From NCBI GenBank assembly GCA_037013685.1, contig CM072894.1, positions 5,892,841 through 5,956,840 of the forward strand: a stretch of 64,000 nucleotides of DNA. The letters are read 5' to 3'. The position numbers and the translations under genes were made by a program. Below, in pieces: positions 39,101 to 50,954 of the stretch. The stretch comes from Acridotheres tristis (taxonomy: Eukaryota; Chordata; Aves; Passeriformes; Sturnidae). The notes below the pieces were generated by a model. That model had not been told where the DNA came from. It saw nothing but the letters and a program-made list of their open reading frames with translations, and did not search any database. Positions within the stretch are counted from its first letter, which is position 1; each line of letters opens with the position of its first letter.

Positions 39101-39992
39101 TCAACATCTGTCCCATAAAAGTTCCTTCAAACCTGAAATGACATTATCACGTAAATTCACCAACACGGAGGGACAGTCACAACGCGAGACTAAGAACAAA
39201 ACATTGCAATTACGTGAAAAAACACTGGTGCTAGGAAAAAAACCACAGCAAGAGGCAATGATGTTTCAACCTGACCTTCCCACAATGGTGTGCTACTGTT
39301 ATCAAACCCCGAAATTCAAACTCATGGTGGGATTTTTAAATAAACCAGATATATAGTAGTTTTCCAAAGGAAATATAGGAGACACAGCCAGAACTGAGTG
39401 ATTCCACTCAGACACATCTCTGGTTTGCCATAAGAAATTCTTGAGTAGCAGCAGTTGCTGACTGTTGCCATGATTGTGCCACTCCTGAGGAAACACACCA
39501 CAAATTGTTCAGCTCCTGACTATGAGCAGCAATTGCAATCAGCAGGGTTTTTCCAAATTAAAAAACAAACAAAAACCAAACAAACAAACTGAGGCCATTT
39601 CAGTGGGAAAAAAAATTAAAAGGGGAAAAATACTAAATTAGTTGAACTTCTTGGTACCTTTCATGGTAATGTGAATGGCATGTGGGTTTGTTTTTCAGCT
39701 GTTGCTCTGCTAAGCAAATGGGGAGAATTTTGCTTTAAATTCACACATTTAAGTGAAAAATACGGTGCCAGTTTTTGACTTCTTCACAGGAAAGAAGCAT
39801 AGCAAGATTTCCTTTAAGTCCAAGACACCCTTCTGTTTGTTTCTGAAAGGGAATTTCCAGCCAGATGAATGAGCTGGAGATCCACAAGATGAGGATGCTT
39901 CAAAGAACTCACACAATCTAATTAACTGCCCTGCAGGCAGAGGCTCCAACAGCTCCATGCCTCGAGCCAGTTCCCCAGGGAAACCACAGCAC
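36164..39992. other. Noncoding DNA, no gene recognised
   Basis: AT-rich sequence with short open frames on both strands. A poly-T-rich run lies at 37055-37082. An A/C-rich stretch lies at about 39558-39590. No LTR, LINE or RNA gene is seen. Confidence 0.6.
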
Positions 39993-40132
39993 TCACAGAG
40001 TCACTGAGCTTGGAAAAGACCTCCAAGATCATGGAGTCCAGCCAGTCCACCAGCACTGCCATGTTCACTGCTACACCATATCCCCATGGCCACATCCACA
40101 TGGTTGTGAACACTTCCAGGGATGGTGATGCC
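39993..40132 (-). mobile_element. CR1 LINE fragment, minus strand
   Basis: Read on the plus strand it starts TCACAGAGTCACTGAGCTTG, continues GAAAAGACCTCCAAGATCAT and GGAGTCCAGCC, and later has CCACATCCACATGGTTGTGA and CACTTCCAGGGATGGTGATG. These match in order the reverse complement of the CR1 3' untranslated end, which begins with TCACAGAATCACTGAGG-like octamer repeats. About 140 bases remain, so the element is 5'-truncated and oriented on the minus strand. It lies about 350 bases upstream of the GAGAA microsatellite. Confidence 0.85.
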
Positions 40133-40480
40133 TGCATTTCAAACCTGTACTTGTATTTCAAATGTATGTCAAACATTTCCAACCTCACACCAGCAGTTTG
40201 CTGAGTGCCACCAGCACACGGTGCAGGTTAATTCCATCTGCCAATTCCTGCTCAAAGGAGCTCTGTCACACCCAATCACTTGTGTGAGACCAAACCTCCA
40301 CACCTGCCTGACACTTTCACCTGATGCAGCACAAAGCTCTCAGATCTAGTGCTACTCCCTCTGATTTCTTCCAAAGATGAATGGGACTTGCATATCCTGA
40401 AGTTTAAGAATGTGTAAGCCATGGGCATTTAATTAGTCAGAAAGAAAGAGAGGAAGAGAAGATAGGACAGGGAAAGAAAG

Positions 40481-40618
40481 GAGAAGAGAAGAGAAGAGAA
40501 GAGAAGAGAAGAGAAGAGAAGAGAAGAGAAGAGAAGAGAAGAGAAGAGAAGAGAAGAGAAGAGAAGAGAAGAGAAGAGAAGAGAAGAGAAGAGAAGAGAA
40601 GAGAAGAGAAGAGAAGAG
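40481..40618. repeat. (GAGAA)n microsatellite, 27 perfect copies
   Basis: Twenty-seven uninterrupted GAGAA units cover 40481-40615, with a partial GAG to 40618. Purine-only sequence extends leftward to about 40469 and resumes after one T at 40619, so the plus strand is almost purely A and G for roughly 180 bases. Mirror-symmetric purine tracts can form triplex (H-DNA). Its perfection implies recent expansion and likely length polymorphism. The long serine/leucine/phenylalanine frames on the minus strand here (40429-40771) are only translations of this repeat. Confidence 0.98.
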
Positions 40619-40649
40619 TGAAAGAGGGGAAAGAGAGAAGGAAGAAAAA

Positions 40650-42360
40650 CTGGAGAATGTTGTGCATGTCCCAGCACTCTCCACCTCCTGCTCCTTGGTT
40701 GCTCTCCTCCCTTGCTTGGGAAAGGCAGGAGAAACTGCAGAGGCTTCAGCACGTAGAATGCACTGGATCAAAGCTGGGAAAAGCTAAAATCCCTCTTTCA
40801 CAATGCCTGTTCCTCTCACTGCTCCACCTCCCTCCTGCCCAGGAGCAAACACTCTGCTCTTCAGGACATCTGATGAGCTCCCTCCTGTCTGCCTTTGTAA
40901 GCTTTTCCATCTATCCTGCTTCAGACAAAAGAGCAGGGAAACAGAGAGCAAGACAAAAGGATAAGAAAAATCACAAGCTTCTTTTCAGTAGGAAAGGAGC
41001 ATACTGAGTCACACACGTCATAAAAATACTGTTCTGGGGAAAATCCTCTGGTAAGAGGCTTCATCCAGGGAAACAAAATACTTCCAATAAGCTTTGAAGT
41101 GGTATTTGTTAATTCTAATCAGGTGGAAGCAGACAATCCATGGAACTGTCCTGTGCTAGGCTTTGGGGCTCTGACGGATTCCTGAACACCACATATTATC
41201 TGCAATGAAACTTAGCAAACCCCCTCAAAGAACAAGTCAAAATTCTCAGAAAACAAGGAAAGCACCTCAAGAAGGTTATCTGGAATTAGGGGATTCCCTT
41301 TGCCAGATAAGAGACCTGTAAAGGACTTAACTTCAGAAACAAGTAACTTTCAAAGGTGTGTTGAGATTCATTTAATAGGAAAGAAGTATGAGGATTTGGA
41401 TGAGAAATATGAAGTTGTATTTATTAAAGAGAAAAAAAGGTTTGCTTTTAGCATTTTTCAAGAGGAACAAATTATGCAGCAGAACCAGACAAATATGTGC
41501 AGTGCCTAAAAATGAACACAGATGGAAATTCTGTTCTCAAGAAATATTTAAAAAGAATAATTCCTACTAAAGATACATTTCTAAAACATGTCCATATAGG
41601 AAACACACTTAGGAATGTGTCAGACTGAAATGAGAAAGCCTCACTTTAACACACCTGAGTCAATCTAGGCAGCTGCAGTAAGAACAATAGGGAAGTGCTT
41701 TTATCGTTTTTTTACACCAGGACACACAAAGTTGGAGCCTAGAAGTTTTCTGTATTTTGATGGTAGGACAAAAATTGAGCTCAATATTTGAGTAGCAGAG
41801 ATGGCTCTGCCATTTGTAGAAGGAGATAAAAAGTACCATGTTGCTTTATAAAAGGCCAGTGCTACTGGAGCACAAATTGCCCTGAGAGTAGGAGTGGGTT
41901 TAGACAGACATTGTTCTTTTGGTGAATACCCTTTATCTCCTCTCAGAGCCATGAAAAGATTTTTCATCTGGCAGGAGCTGCTTTTGAATAAAAAGGACTT
42001 TCCTATATACTGATATATAGGCCAACACAGTTAACATTTTAAATCTGGAAATGCTGGGCAAGACAAAGAAATGAGAAAAAAGGTTGCATAAACAACTTTG
42101 TCTGTCTGGTATTCTTCTAATTTCCACTGAATTAAACCAAATTCTGCCTAGTCCTTTCCCACCTCTGGGAGACTCATTCCATCATCCCCTTGCAGAGTCC
42201 TAATTTGCTCCTGCAAAATCATTCAAATCCCTCGTGGACTCCAGAATGGTCTTTCCCCCACTGTGCTCAGTGGATCCCCAAGGAAAGAAAAAATACCCTC
42301 CCCTGATCCTCTCCATGAGTTTTCTCTGCTCCAGACACCTCTTAGCAGAACTCAGGGCAC
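40650..42360. other. Noncoding DNA, no gene recognised
   Basis: Slightly GC-richer to about 40900, then AT-rich. A 129-codon plus-strand frame (40618-41007) begins inside the purine tract and is not protein-like. Nothing else is recognised. Confidence 0.6.
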
Positions 42361-42960
42361 AATAGGAAATTGAGTAATTCTAGAGTTGGCTTAGTGAATT
42401 AGTTACACAGTCATGGGGGCGATGGTATAGAGATAGACATAAAATAGGAATGTTTTTGAGAAGAATATATTGTAAACTGAATATTCTAGAGATTTGGAAT
42501 AGGACACCCTCTAGACCATTACATTAAATAGATGAAATTAGTAGATATTTAAGAAAACCAGTCTAATAAATATAGATTTAGATTATATTTCAGTCTTCCA
42601 AGGTTTTTTAGTCTAAAACAGAGCACCAGGCAGTTTCCAACCCGTTTAAACAATTTGAAGTGCTCAGGAAAGGAGAGGCTCATTGCATAAATAGAAAAAT
42701 TCAGTAAGTGGAGGGGAAGGAATAATAAAAGAGAAGTAGAGATTTGTTTCTGTATATTTGGAAAAATTACTAGCTAGATTCTTTTCCAGGGGATATTCCA
42801 AATAGATTTATAGATTTGTTTCACTAGGATATGTATTGGATACTTATAGATAGTTTTGATGGATTTAAGGATTTTAATTCTTGAGTAACACACTGCAGCC
42901 CTATAATTGTCCCAATGACGCATAAAGAATTATATAGACTGAACTCAGAATTAATAGCTC
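42361..42960. other. G-rich/C-poor segment of unknown origin
   Basis: The plus strand is strikingly poor in C in places. By hand count 42361-42480 has 31 G and 8 C. Motifs such as TAGAGAT, AGATAG and TATAGATAG recur. The composition resembles that of the probable LTR at 50955-51480, so this may be a decayed LTR or retroviral noncoding part, but no termini or coding remnant was found. Confidence 0.35.
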
Positions 42961-45536
42961 CGTTTTTCACCAGAAAACAAGAAATAAGAATACCTGGATT
43001 ATAATGAACTGATGTGAGAGTTGCTGCTTACTTGCAGGTAGATAAGACAAAACTAACATAACCTTGCTTCTGAAAAGTGCTGCTGAGCACACGACAGAGG
43101 GAAAGCACAGCTCCATGGGGCTTTGTGCCAGGCTGAGCCCCGCATGGCAGTGGGGTCTGAAGCCAAGACAAAGCCTAGATACAATATTTGTTTTATCTCG
43201 GCCACTTGAAGTGAATCGGAACACAGAGGCAGGTGGGTTGATCTGAGAATGTAAAGCCTTCTGTGGTAGCCAGGGAGGATAACTTCTTTGATTGATTATA
43301 TTATAGTTTTAATAATATAGTCACTTGCCAAAGTACTTTTAGGTTTTTTTTGATTTTTTAAAAATTAAGCTACAAAGACTCACTTGTTCTAGTGCTAAAT
43401 AGAAGGATGAGAGAAGAAAGACTGGATTTCAGGATATTGTGACAGAACTCAGCAGGGCCTTAGAACACAAAGATATTTAAGCATGAACTTTTAGAATTTA
43501 TTACTATGTACCCTGTGTGATAATCTCCAGTCTGTTTATTCATCAGCTGGAACTCTGGATGTGAATGTGAAGGTGACAGGAGCTGGGATTTTTATGTTCC
43601 TGAATTTTTAGAAAAGGTATTAACCTTTTAATGGTTCTTCATACTGACTTTCCCATGAAAGTAAACTCTATATTTTTGATTTAAGATGAAAGGATAGTTA
43701 TAGTGAGAAATAGTGAATAGGAAAGATTTTATCTATAATCAGTTTAGGTTCTAAGTGCCAAACAGCAGATATAATTGAAACAAACCCATATACTTTGATT
43801 TAGCAAAGGCCTTTGTTTGGTTGCAGACAAACATCTTCTAAAAGCATCTTTTTTCAAAGTATCTGGGATAGCCTAATTCCAATCATAAGTAAATGTACTG
43901 TGAATTTTTTTAATGTGATTTACTGGGGGGTTGGACAGGCTCAGAGCACTGATAATGGATGTTATACTAAAAAAAAACTGTGTGAATTTCTTTTAAATGA
44001 AGGGCAAACCAAGGATTTGTCATTCCTTCTAATTTCAGTTTCCTAGGATGTGAACCACAGGTAGTTTTAAAAGAGAAAATCATTGTGCATAATCTGCATC
44101 AGATAATTTTTTCTGTCCTTAATTTTAAACCAAAACTCTAAATAGAAAAGAGGCAAATAGCCCTTGAGAACTGTTTCTAAGGGCTACATAACATCCAAAT
44201 ATGAGTTTTCTACTACCCAGAGAAATATCCTAGCAGGCATAGCAAGATATTTTTTCCTGTGTTCCACAGGCATTTAACAGGAATAATAAATTTCTTTCTG
44301 TGTGTTATTTATCCAGAGAAAGAATTAAATAGGTTATCCATCCAGGGCTTTTCCTGCAGCTTGTATTTTCACTGGACTAGTAACATAAAAATCAAGACTA
44401 TTCCTTGTTTGCTTGGATAATGATCTAAGGATCTTTTCAGTTATTATCCTTTTCTATTGGTGGTTAAGTCTAGATTGTCAGACTTGGTTTTAAAAATCTG
44501 TGCCTTGTTTGTGGCCATGCACTGGCTGGGGTGAGCCCAGAATTTGCTGGGGTGCTGCAGCACCTCCCAGCCTTACAGGTGATTTCACCCTCAGCAGAAA
44601 TCGTGGGGTTACCTGTGCTCTGGTTAAAGATCAAAGCAGCTTTTCCATTCTTCCCTGTGTGACTAATGGAAGTACAAGCCCCTCATCCAGCACCAGCACA
44701 ACACCCGTAAAGGGAAATCAAATAACAACATGATTTCCCCGTAGTGCACAAAGACCTTGTCTCCTTTACTCTTTTAGATATTAATTAACATTTCTTCTCT
44801 TAAAAACTGCTCTTGTAGATCTTTGGGAGTAGCAGAGGATGTCACGTTATGTATCAGTTGCTATGGTAACTAATCCTTTCTAAAAGGAAAAAACAGAACA
44901 AATTTGTAGGACTCCATATCTTACTAAGAACAAGGGCTGTCACTAAATAGTCTTTATTTTGCAACCCAGTGCTTTCTTTTTACTCTTGCTTATAAATTAT
45001 CACAACTGACTTAGATTTAGGCTGTGCATCCTTTTTCTTACAGTCTGAATATTCTGAGTTTTCTGTTTTCATGTAGTGGCAGAAAAAGTTCATTTCAGAT
45101 CCTGGATTGATTTTTTTAAAAAAAATTATTTGTGCGAAGTTATAATATTATTAAGCAGTCTTTAAGAGACATATTTTGGGTTGGAAATGGTTATATTTCC
45201 CAGAAAAATTACACGCAGTGAAGAACTTCAGACAAATTTTAACACATTTCTCTATTTCTGTTTCTCTGAACCAGAGAAGTTCAACAGGACTGGAAAAGTC
45301 TTTCATGTTTCAGTCACCCTGATCCCACTGTAAGCCTCCATCCTGCAGTGGGATGTCAATCTACTCCTTTCACAATTAGTTTCTGAGATATCTTTTACAG
45401 GGATCGCAGCATTTCTGAAATTCTTTCTTCAAAGAGAAGTATGAGCATCAATTTCCTGAAAGAGACATTTATTTCTGCCTGATCCCTATCAGTCAGTAGC
45501 CCCCAGGACTTCTGCCCAGAGACGTGAATTTTAAAA
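42961..45536. other. Noncoding DNA, no gene recognised
   Basis: AT-rich with two small GC-richer patches (43075-43160 and 44500-44720). The 77-codon frames at 43813-44046 and 44500-44733 match no family I recognise. Confidence 0.55.
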
Positions 45537-45665
45537 ATCCAAAAAGAAAAACAACACAAACCAAAAACCCCACCCACAAAAAAAACAAAAAAAACAAAAC
45601 AAAAAAAACCAAAAAAAAAAAAAAAACCAAAAAACCAAAAAACCACCAAACAAAACCCAAACAAT
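45537..45665. repeat. A/C low-complexity tract
   Basis: About 130 bases of A runs broken by single or paired C, including long poly-A segments. Frames across it on both strands are lysine/threonine or phenylalanine/glycine artefacts. Confidence 0.95.
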
Positions 45666-46997
45666 TACTTCTTTGTGGGTGTATCTTTATCAGAGCAGTT
45701 TGGGAGCACTGCTCTCAAGACCCTCTGCCAGCAGAGCTACTGCAAGGAGCATCCCTGAGCCCAAAGATAAAACAAATATTCTAACAGAGACAGGGCCATT
45801 CCCAAGGCTGAAATATGAGAAAATGTGATAGTGGTGGGTAGGAATGGAGAGAATATCTTACTAAGAAATCTCCCTAAATAATCTCAAAATATTTCTCATT
45901 CCCTTTTCTGGGCCCTTTCTCTCTCCTCATCACTGCTGGACTCCACAACAAGACAATAATCATGAAGGAAACAACCTGATATAAAGACTAAAAATATAAA
46001 GATAATAATAATAATAAAGATAATATAAGATAAAAATATGCTTCATGTTGTTCAGACATACAGGTGAACAAGCAAACAGTTTAGAAATTTTATTACTTGG
46101 CTTTCTTATCAATGTACTGGCAAAGAAAGTTTGCACATTGCCAGGCTTAAAAACGGAATAAAGTAATTTCTGCACTCTGCAGCCATTTAAGAAGTGGCTC
46201 CAATTGGCATAGCTTTGAGCACTGGATTTATTTTATCAGATTTACCAAATTACTCATCTGCCTCCTGCAGTCACAGACAGGAGGGAAATGTAGCTCAGCT
46301 GTAGCAATACTTCCCTTCAAATGGTACCAGGTCAGAATTAGTTCATTGCAAGGGACAGGAGATTCCTTAACCCTACCAGCTGCTGACCCTGAGAACTGGA
46401 CACTAGCACAAAAAAATGAGGACCTAAAGTATTCTGTGGACTGCATCATTAAATTTCTAGATTTAGAACAAACATGTTTATTTCAGAAAACAGTTCTATG
46501 ATTACCACTTCTTTTCCAATATCTATAGCAAGAGCTGGATGAAATAATTTATTCCCTAAGCTAAAATCCTCCATATCCCAAAAGACGCTGCAAAGGAGAC
46601 CAGATTTCTCTAGAGAAGCTCTAATTCTTCCTTATGGAAAAGAAAAAAACTATAATAAGTAGTATTATTTTTTTTTTATGTTTGAAAGCTGCAGTGTCAG
46701 CAGAGCAGCTGCAAGGGGAAAAGAGAACCAGGTAGAAACTAGCCTTGAAGTGTGTTTGACAGGAACTCACCTAAAAGCTGCAGATCACTGAAAAAGTGGC
46801 ACAAGAGAGACCTTAAGGGAAAGGGGAGGGCTGCAAAAACTTCTGGAAGTTTTGAGGGTTATTTGAGAGCAGCTAATTACACAGCTGAAGGAGCTGAGCT
46901 CAGGCAAGGCAGGGGACAGGAGCAGAGCAGCTTGATCTAGGTCACAGAGCAGGCTCAGGATTTTCTGTCTGAGGAGCTTTTATAGCTCCCATCTGCA
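45666..46997. other. Noncoding DNA, no gene recognised
   Basis: AT-rich sequence with a short ATA repeat near 46002-46016. The segment GGTCACAGAGCAGGCTCAGG near 46939 resembles the tail of MIR-type repeats but is too short to call separately. Confidence 0.55.
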
Positions 46998-47300
46998 TAG
47001 TATCTAAGAGCCTTACATTGCTTTAATGTGTTTATTCTCAAAATGAACCTGTGAGGCAGGAAAGCACTCATTTTGTCATTCTGCTGATAGTACACTAAAA
47101 CTGGAGACTGAAGGGAAGATCCTTAGTTGGCATACATTTTCAAGGCTCTGTAAAAACCAAGAGTTTCCACTGACTGTCCAGTAAGGGAAGGGGAACTTAG
47201 ATTATTTAAAGCACCTGAGGTTTTCCCCCCCCTATATGATTCGTCCAAGATCACACAGGCTCATGACAGTATCAGAAAATGAAACCAGTATTCTGTGGAA
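46998..47300 (+). mobile_element. Ancient MIR/CR1-L3-type element tail (diverged)
   Basis: Blocks appear in the order known for old amniote MIR and CR1-L3-like tails: AAGAGCCTTACATTGCTTTA, CCTGTGAGGCAGGAAAGCA, CATTTTGTCATTCTGCTGAT, AAACTGGAGACTGAAGGGAA, and then, after about 110 bases, GTCCAAGATCACACAGGC and GAAACCAGTATTCTG. These parallel the classic series of a CCTGTGAGGTAGG block, a CCCATTTTACAGATG block, a GAAACTGAGGC block, a CCAAGGTCACACAG block and a GAACCCAGGTCTCTG block. The gap suggests an insertion of about 100 bases between the middle and last blocks. Divergence is high, as expected for a pre-avian insertion. Confidence 0.6.
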
Positions 47301-47463
47301 CACCAACAACTGGCCCATCATTTTGTTTTTCATGTCTGATACAGGCATATGTGACTGGAGAAGAAACCTCAGCCTTAGGAGTGTAAAATGACGAGGAAGA
47401 AGGTGCCTTTTCCTGCTTCTTTCTAATTGTTTAACAATTGTTGGGTCTGTTGGTTTGCTTGGG

Positions 47464-47520
47464 TTTTTTTTTTTTTTTTTTTTTGGTTTTTTTTAATGTG
47501 AATTTTCTGGAGGGGGGGGG
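47464..47520. repeat. Poly-T (21), poly-T (8) and poly-G (9) runs
   Basis: T21 at 47464-47484, GG, T8 at 47487-47494, then G9 at 47512-47520. On the minus strand this gives C and A runs. No retrocopy is recognisable next to them. Confidence 0.95.
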
Positions 47521-49327
47521 CTTATCAGACTGCTATTCTACCAGCAGCAGAAAGTACCAGAACTCAATAGAGGACACTTGTTTTTCACAGAAATGAAGTT
47601 GGGAGACAAGTATACAGAATTGAGGCTTTTTTTCCCAAATTATTAGTTCTTTTAAAAGTACTTTCACTGGCTTTATAGCAGTTTGAATTGTTGCTAAATT
47701 GATTTTGTTTTTTTTATCTTAACAGAAGAGGTAAATGAAAATTCCCTTTTGAGTTTTGTGACAGAATCTATCTTACCCTCTTTCTGTGATGTGATAATTG
47801 CTTGAACAATTTGAATTTAATAGAACTTGAAATAGAGGGTATGTATCTGTGACAGGTAAATAAATTTTCTTGATGGTTCAGCTTTTGCAGGATTTGAAAC
47901 AAAACAAGAATTATAACTAATTAAATATTAGGTGATTATGCAGGAGGTTTTCCTTCTTTTTTTACTCCCAATAATTTTTGCAGTAACAAGTAAATAGGGG
48001 GAAGGGAGTGTATGTTAGGGCGAAAAATTTGTGCTTTTTGGATACTTTTACGAGTAAAATAGATTTGATTAAGTCCGATTTGTCCTTTCAGAGTCCAGTG
48101 GTTAACTCAAGTAAGCTTTTTGTTTCACCTTTGAATTAAGTCTTTTTCCTTCTACCATTCTGAAGAATGATTGATTTATGCCTTTTTTTTAGGGCTATAA
48201 GAAATCTTTGGAAAGTAACTGATAGTTTCAGGGTTATTGACAACTGCCTCACCAGAAAATTATCAAGATGACAAATGCATTTGAAAATTACTATTTTTAA
48301 CCTTGGATGGTGTGGCAGAAAACTAATTAAAGATGTCGTTTATGTTTTATTTGTGCTAGGAAGACACTGCCAGGAAGGCTCACTAATAGAACAGGCCAGA
48401 TGAATTCTGCTCTCACACTGCCCAGAAGCCACAGTGAGCTCCCCAGAAATGAAAGCCACAGCAGGAGAAAGGCAAAGCCGTGCAATCCATTGGTAAGCTG
48501 CCTCACTGCCCACAGGGATTGTCTTTTCTGCCAAACAGGCTCGAGTCTAAATCTCCATCTCCTCTTCTTTCATACTCAAGCCAGGATTTAGAAAGCAGGA
48601 AACAGACACTGGATAAAAACACATCAGAAATACGCAAGGCCAGCTGGGAGGAATGAAAGGTGGGAAAAATGTAAGAAATTTTGCTACAACATTCATTCCA
48701 ACTTCTCTGTCATCAGCTTCATTTCAGTCCATCTTTACTCTTGTATCATACCTTAATTCTGTTGGTTACCACGTTTATGTGAATATAATAATTTATAAAG
48801 TCAGACTCTACACCTCAGTTGTAAATCCCAGGAGTAGAAATCCATAGACAGGTTTGGAGTGTTAATTCTATTTAAGTTCACGAATTTCCTACTTCTGATA
48901 AATAGACCCAGATTATCTTGCATTTTTGCTTAAGAATTTAAAGTCAGTAATTAACAAGAGAGAAAAGAGAATATATTTATTTGTATTAAGGACAAAAGCA
49001 AATAGCAATCCTTTCTAAGGCCAGTTCAGAAGCCTCCTCCAAGATTTAGAAAAACAATCACATGGATTAATGACATTTTAAGGCTTTTTTCCCCCTTTAA
49101 ATTCTTGAAGAGTTTAATAACAAGGCAATTCCTTGTAATTGATGGACCTGGAAAAACAGATAATCTTTCTGTCACAATTTTTTTTCATGTCTCTTCTACT
49201 CCTTAAACCCACATAACTTCTCTTGTTTACATCTCTTAAGCACCTTTATTGCAGCCACGTTAGTAGCACTTTTCCTTCCCCTTACATGACAATCTCTGTT
49301 CAACAACAGTATGGCTCCTGAATCCTG
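47521..49327. other. Noncoding DNA, no gene recognised
   Basis: T- and G-rich in places (47640-48120). A TTATCTTAACAG acceptor-like site near 47720 is followed within about 6 bases by GTAAAT, too close for a supported exon. No gene is seen. Confidence 0.55.
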
Positions 49328-49377
49328 CAAACGGCACAATCCCTGGATCTGATCTCAAACGGCAAAATCCCTGGATC
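49328..49377. repeat. 28-bp period direct repeat, two copies
   Basis: CAAACGGCACAATCCCTGG at 49328 recurs as CAAACGGCAAAATCCCTGG at 49356, each followed by ATC. One base differs in 22. This is a local duplication, unusual for carrying a CpG in both copies. Confidence 0.9.
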
Positions 49378-50954
49378 CTTTTGGCTCCCTATTGAGTTTC
49401 CTATACATCAGATAGATTTTTGCACACTGTTTACCAGCAGCAGAAGAGGAGATGCTAATGAATTACATGGTACCCTTGAGCTGAAACACAGCTAAGCCCA
49501 TATGGTTTTGCTACCCCAGCCAGATTTCCAGGATTATTTTGATATGTATACTCTGGTCCTTGCGGCTGGACAAGCTGGGATTTCACTTTTTGGCTTTTTT
49601 TTCCCCTTTTTTCCTTTTTTTATGTCTCCACCATCTGTTTTATGAATCCTTGAATAATATAAAGGTCATTTTTTCAGCATACTGGGAATGGGATTTTGTT
49701 AATAAGGCAGAGGTTGGCAAGAATTAAATGAATATACACATTTTAAGAAGTGTATACATGTGTGCAGTGCCATAAGTGCTTTGGACGACAGAACTTGAAA
49801 GTTTTTGACAAATGGCTGGGAGGGTTCCCAGAGGAAAGTTTTGAAAGACTGGCCCTAAAGAAGAGCTTCTACTCAGATCTTGGGGTCCTGGTATGGATTC
49901 TTCCCATTTAAAACAGATACAATTAACCACATTCCTGCTTTTTTTGTGTGTGTGTACTTCTTCTCTGTGACCTCAGGAAGAATCCCACAAAATATTACTT
50001 GGGGCAGTATTAAACAGAGACTACTGACATCCAGTTTCTTTTTGGTTCATTCATTCTGAATTTCAGCAGCATCACTGTCCTTTCTGGAGGAGAGACAAGG
50101 GAATCAAGGCACTGACACTCTAGGGTGGACATAGCAGAGCAGGAACTTAGGGTGTAGACAAAAACTCGGTGTTATTAAAAATTAAGTCAGGCAACAGGAA
50201 TAGGGGCATTTGTGACAGCGATCCCATAAAATATAAATAAAATATACTTTACAAAGCTGTGGGTTCCCTGCTTGTGGGTCCCCTGTGTTTAGAATGGCAA
50301 GGGAGGCACAGGCATTCTTGATAATTCCTTTGAGTTCCTTGTAGGATTTCTTCCATAAAAATAGAGTAAAAAAAATTTAGAATTGATTTTAACCACTGTT
50401 TTTGAAATGGGGTTGTTTCAGAACTGAAAAAGCAACCTTTTTCCTATATGTGTAACTTTAGGTATTGCCTTAACTAGGTAACTGAAAAGTTAACTTAAAG
50501 ATTTTGATTGAAAAAGTTAGATAGATATTAAGATAGGAATTGATGTTATGGGCTTTTTTTTACCAGCTTTACAGAATGCATACATCGTGCTACATGAAAA
50601 TAAGATCACATTTTATGATCTCCTGCTCTGAAAACAGCTAGGAATCAGTGAGAAGCTCAAGTGTTTCCAGTCACTGACTTTGCTACCACAGATAAAAGGC
50701 CAGGCTGGGTTTTAGAAATACTTTCTTTCCATTTTCCTATTCCTTAAATAAACGCTTACAGGAGAAATAAGGTTAAAATCCATTATATACTATCCGGCTC
50801 TTGATTATCAAACATTTCAGCGCACCACAGCGGGCTCTGCACTTTTCCTGGGCAGCTCTTTCCCTCCTCAGGCTGGCTGTGTGTTTGCAGGTCAGAGCAG
50901 TGGATGCATGCCCACATTAGCTCTGTGCAGCTCCTGCTGAGGGCAGCGCCAGGG
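49378..50954. other. Noncoding DNA, no gene recognised
   Basis: AT-rich sequence. The part 50455-50560 is G- and T-rich and C-poor, like the probable LTR that follows. A GC-richer patch lies at 50815-50955. No gene is seen. Confidence 0.55.

Noticed and set aside
40429..40771. Three minus-strand open frames of 76-112 codons rich in serine, leucine and phenylalanine
   Set aside because: They are translations of the GAGAA microsatellite, which has no stop codon in any minus-strand frame.
43813..44046. 77-codon frame considered as a possible retroviral pol or env remnant
   Set aside because: No catalytic or structural motif of those proteins is visible and neighbouring frames give no continuation.
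45395..45784. Lysine/threonine-rich plus-strand and phenylalanine/glycine-rich minus-strand frames
   Set aside because: Both translate the A/C low-complexity tract at 45537-45665.
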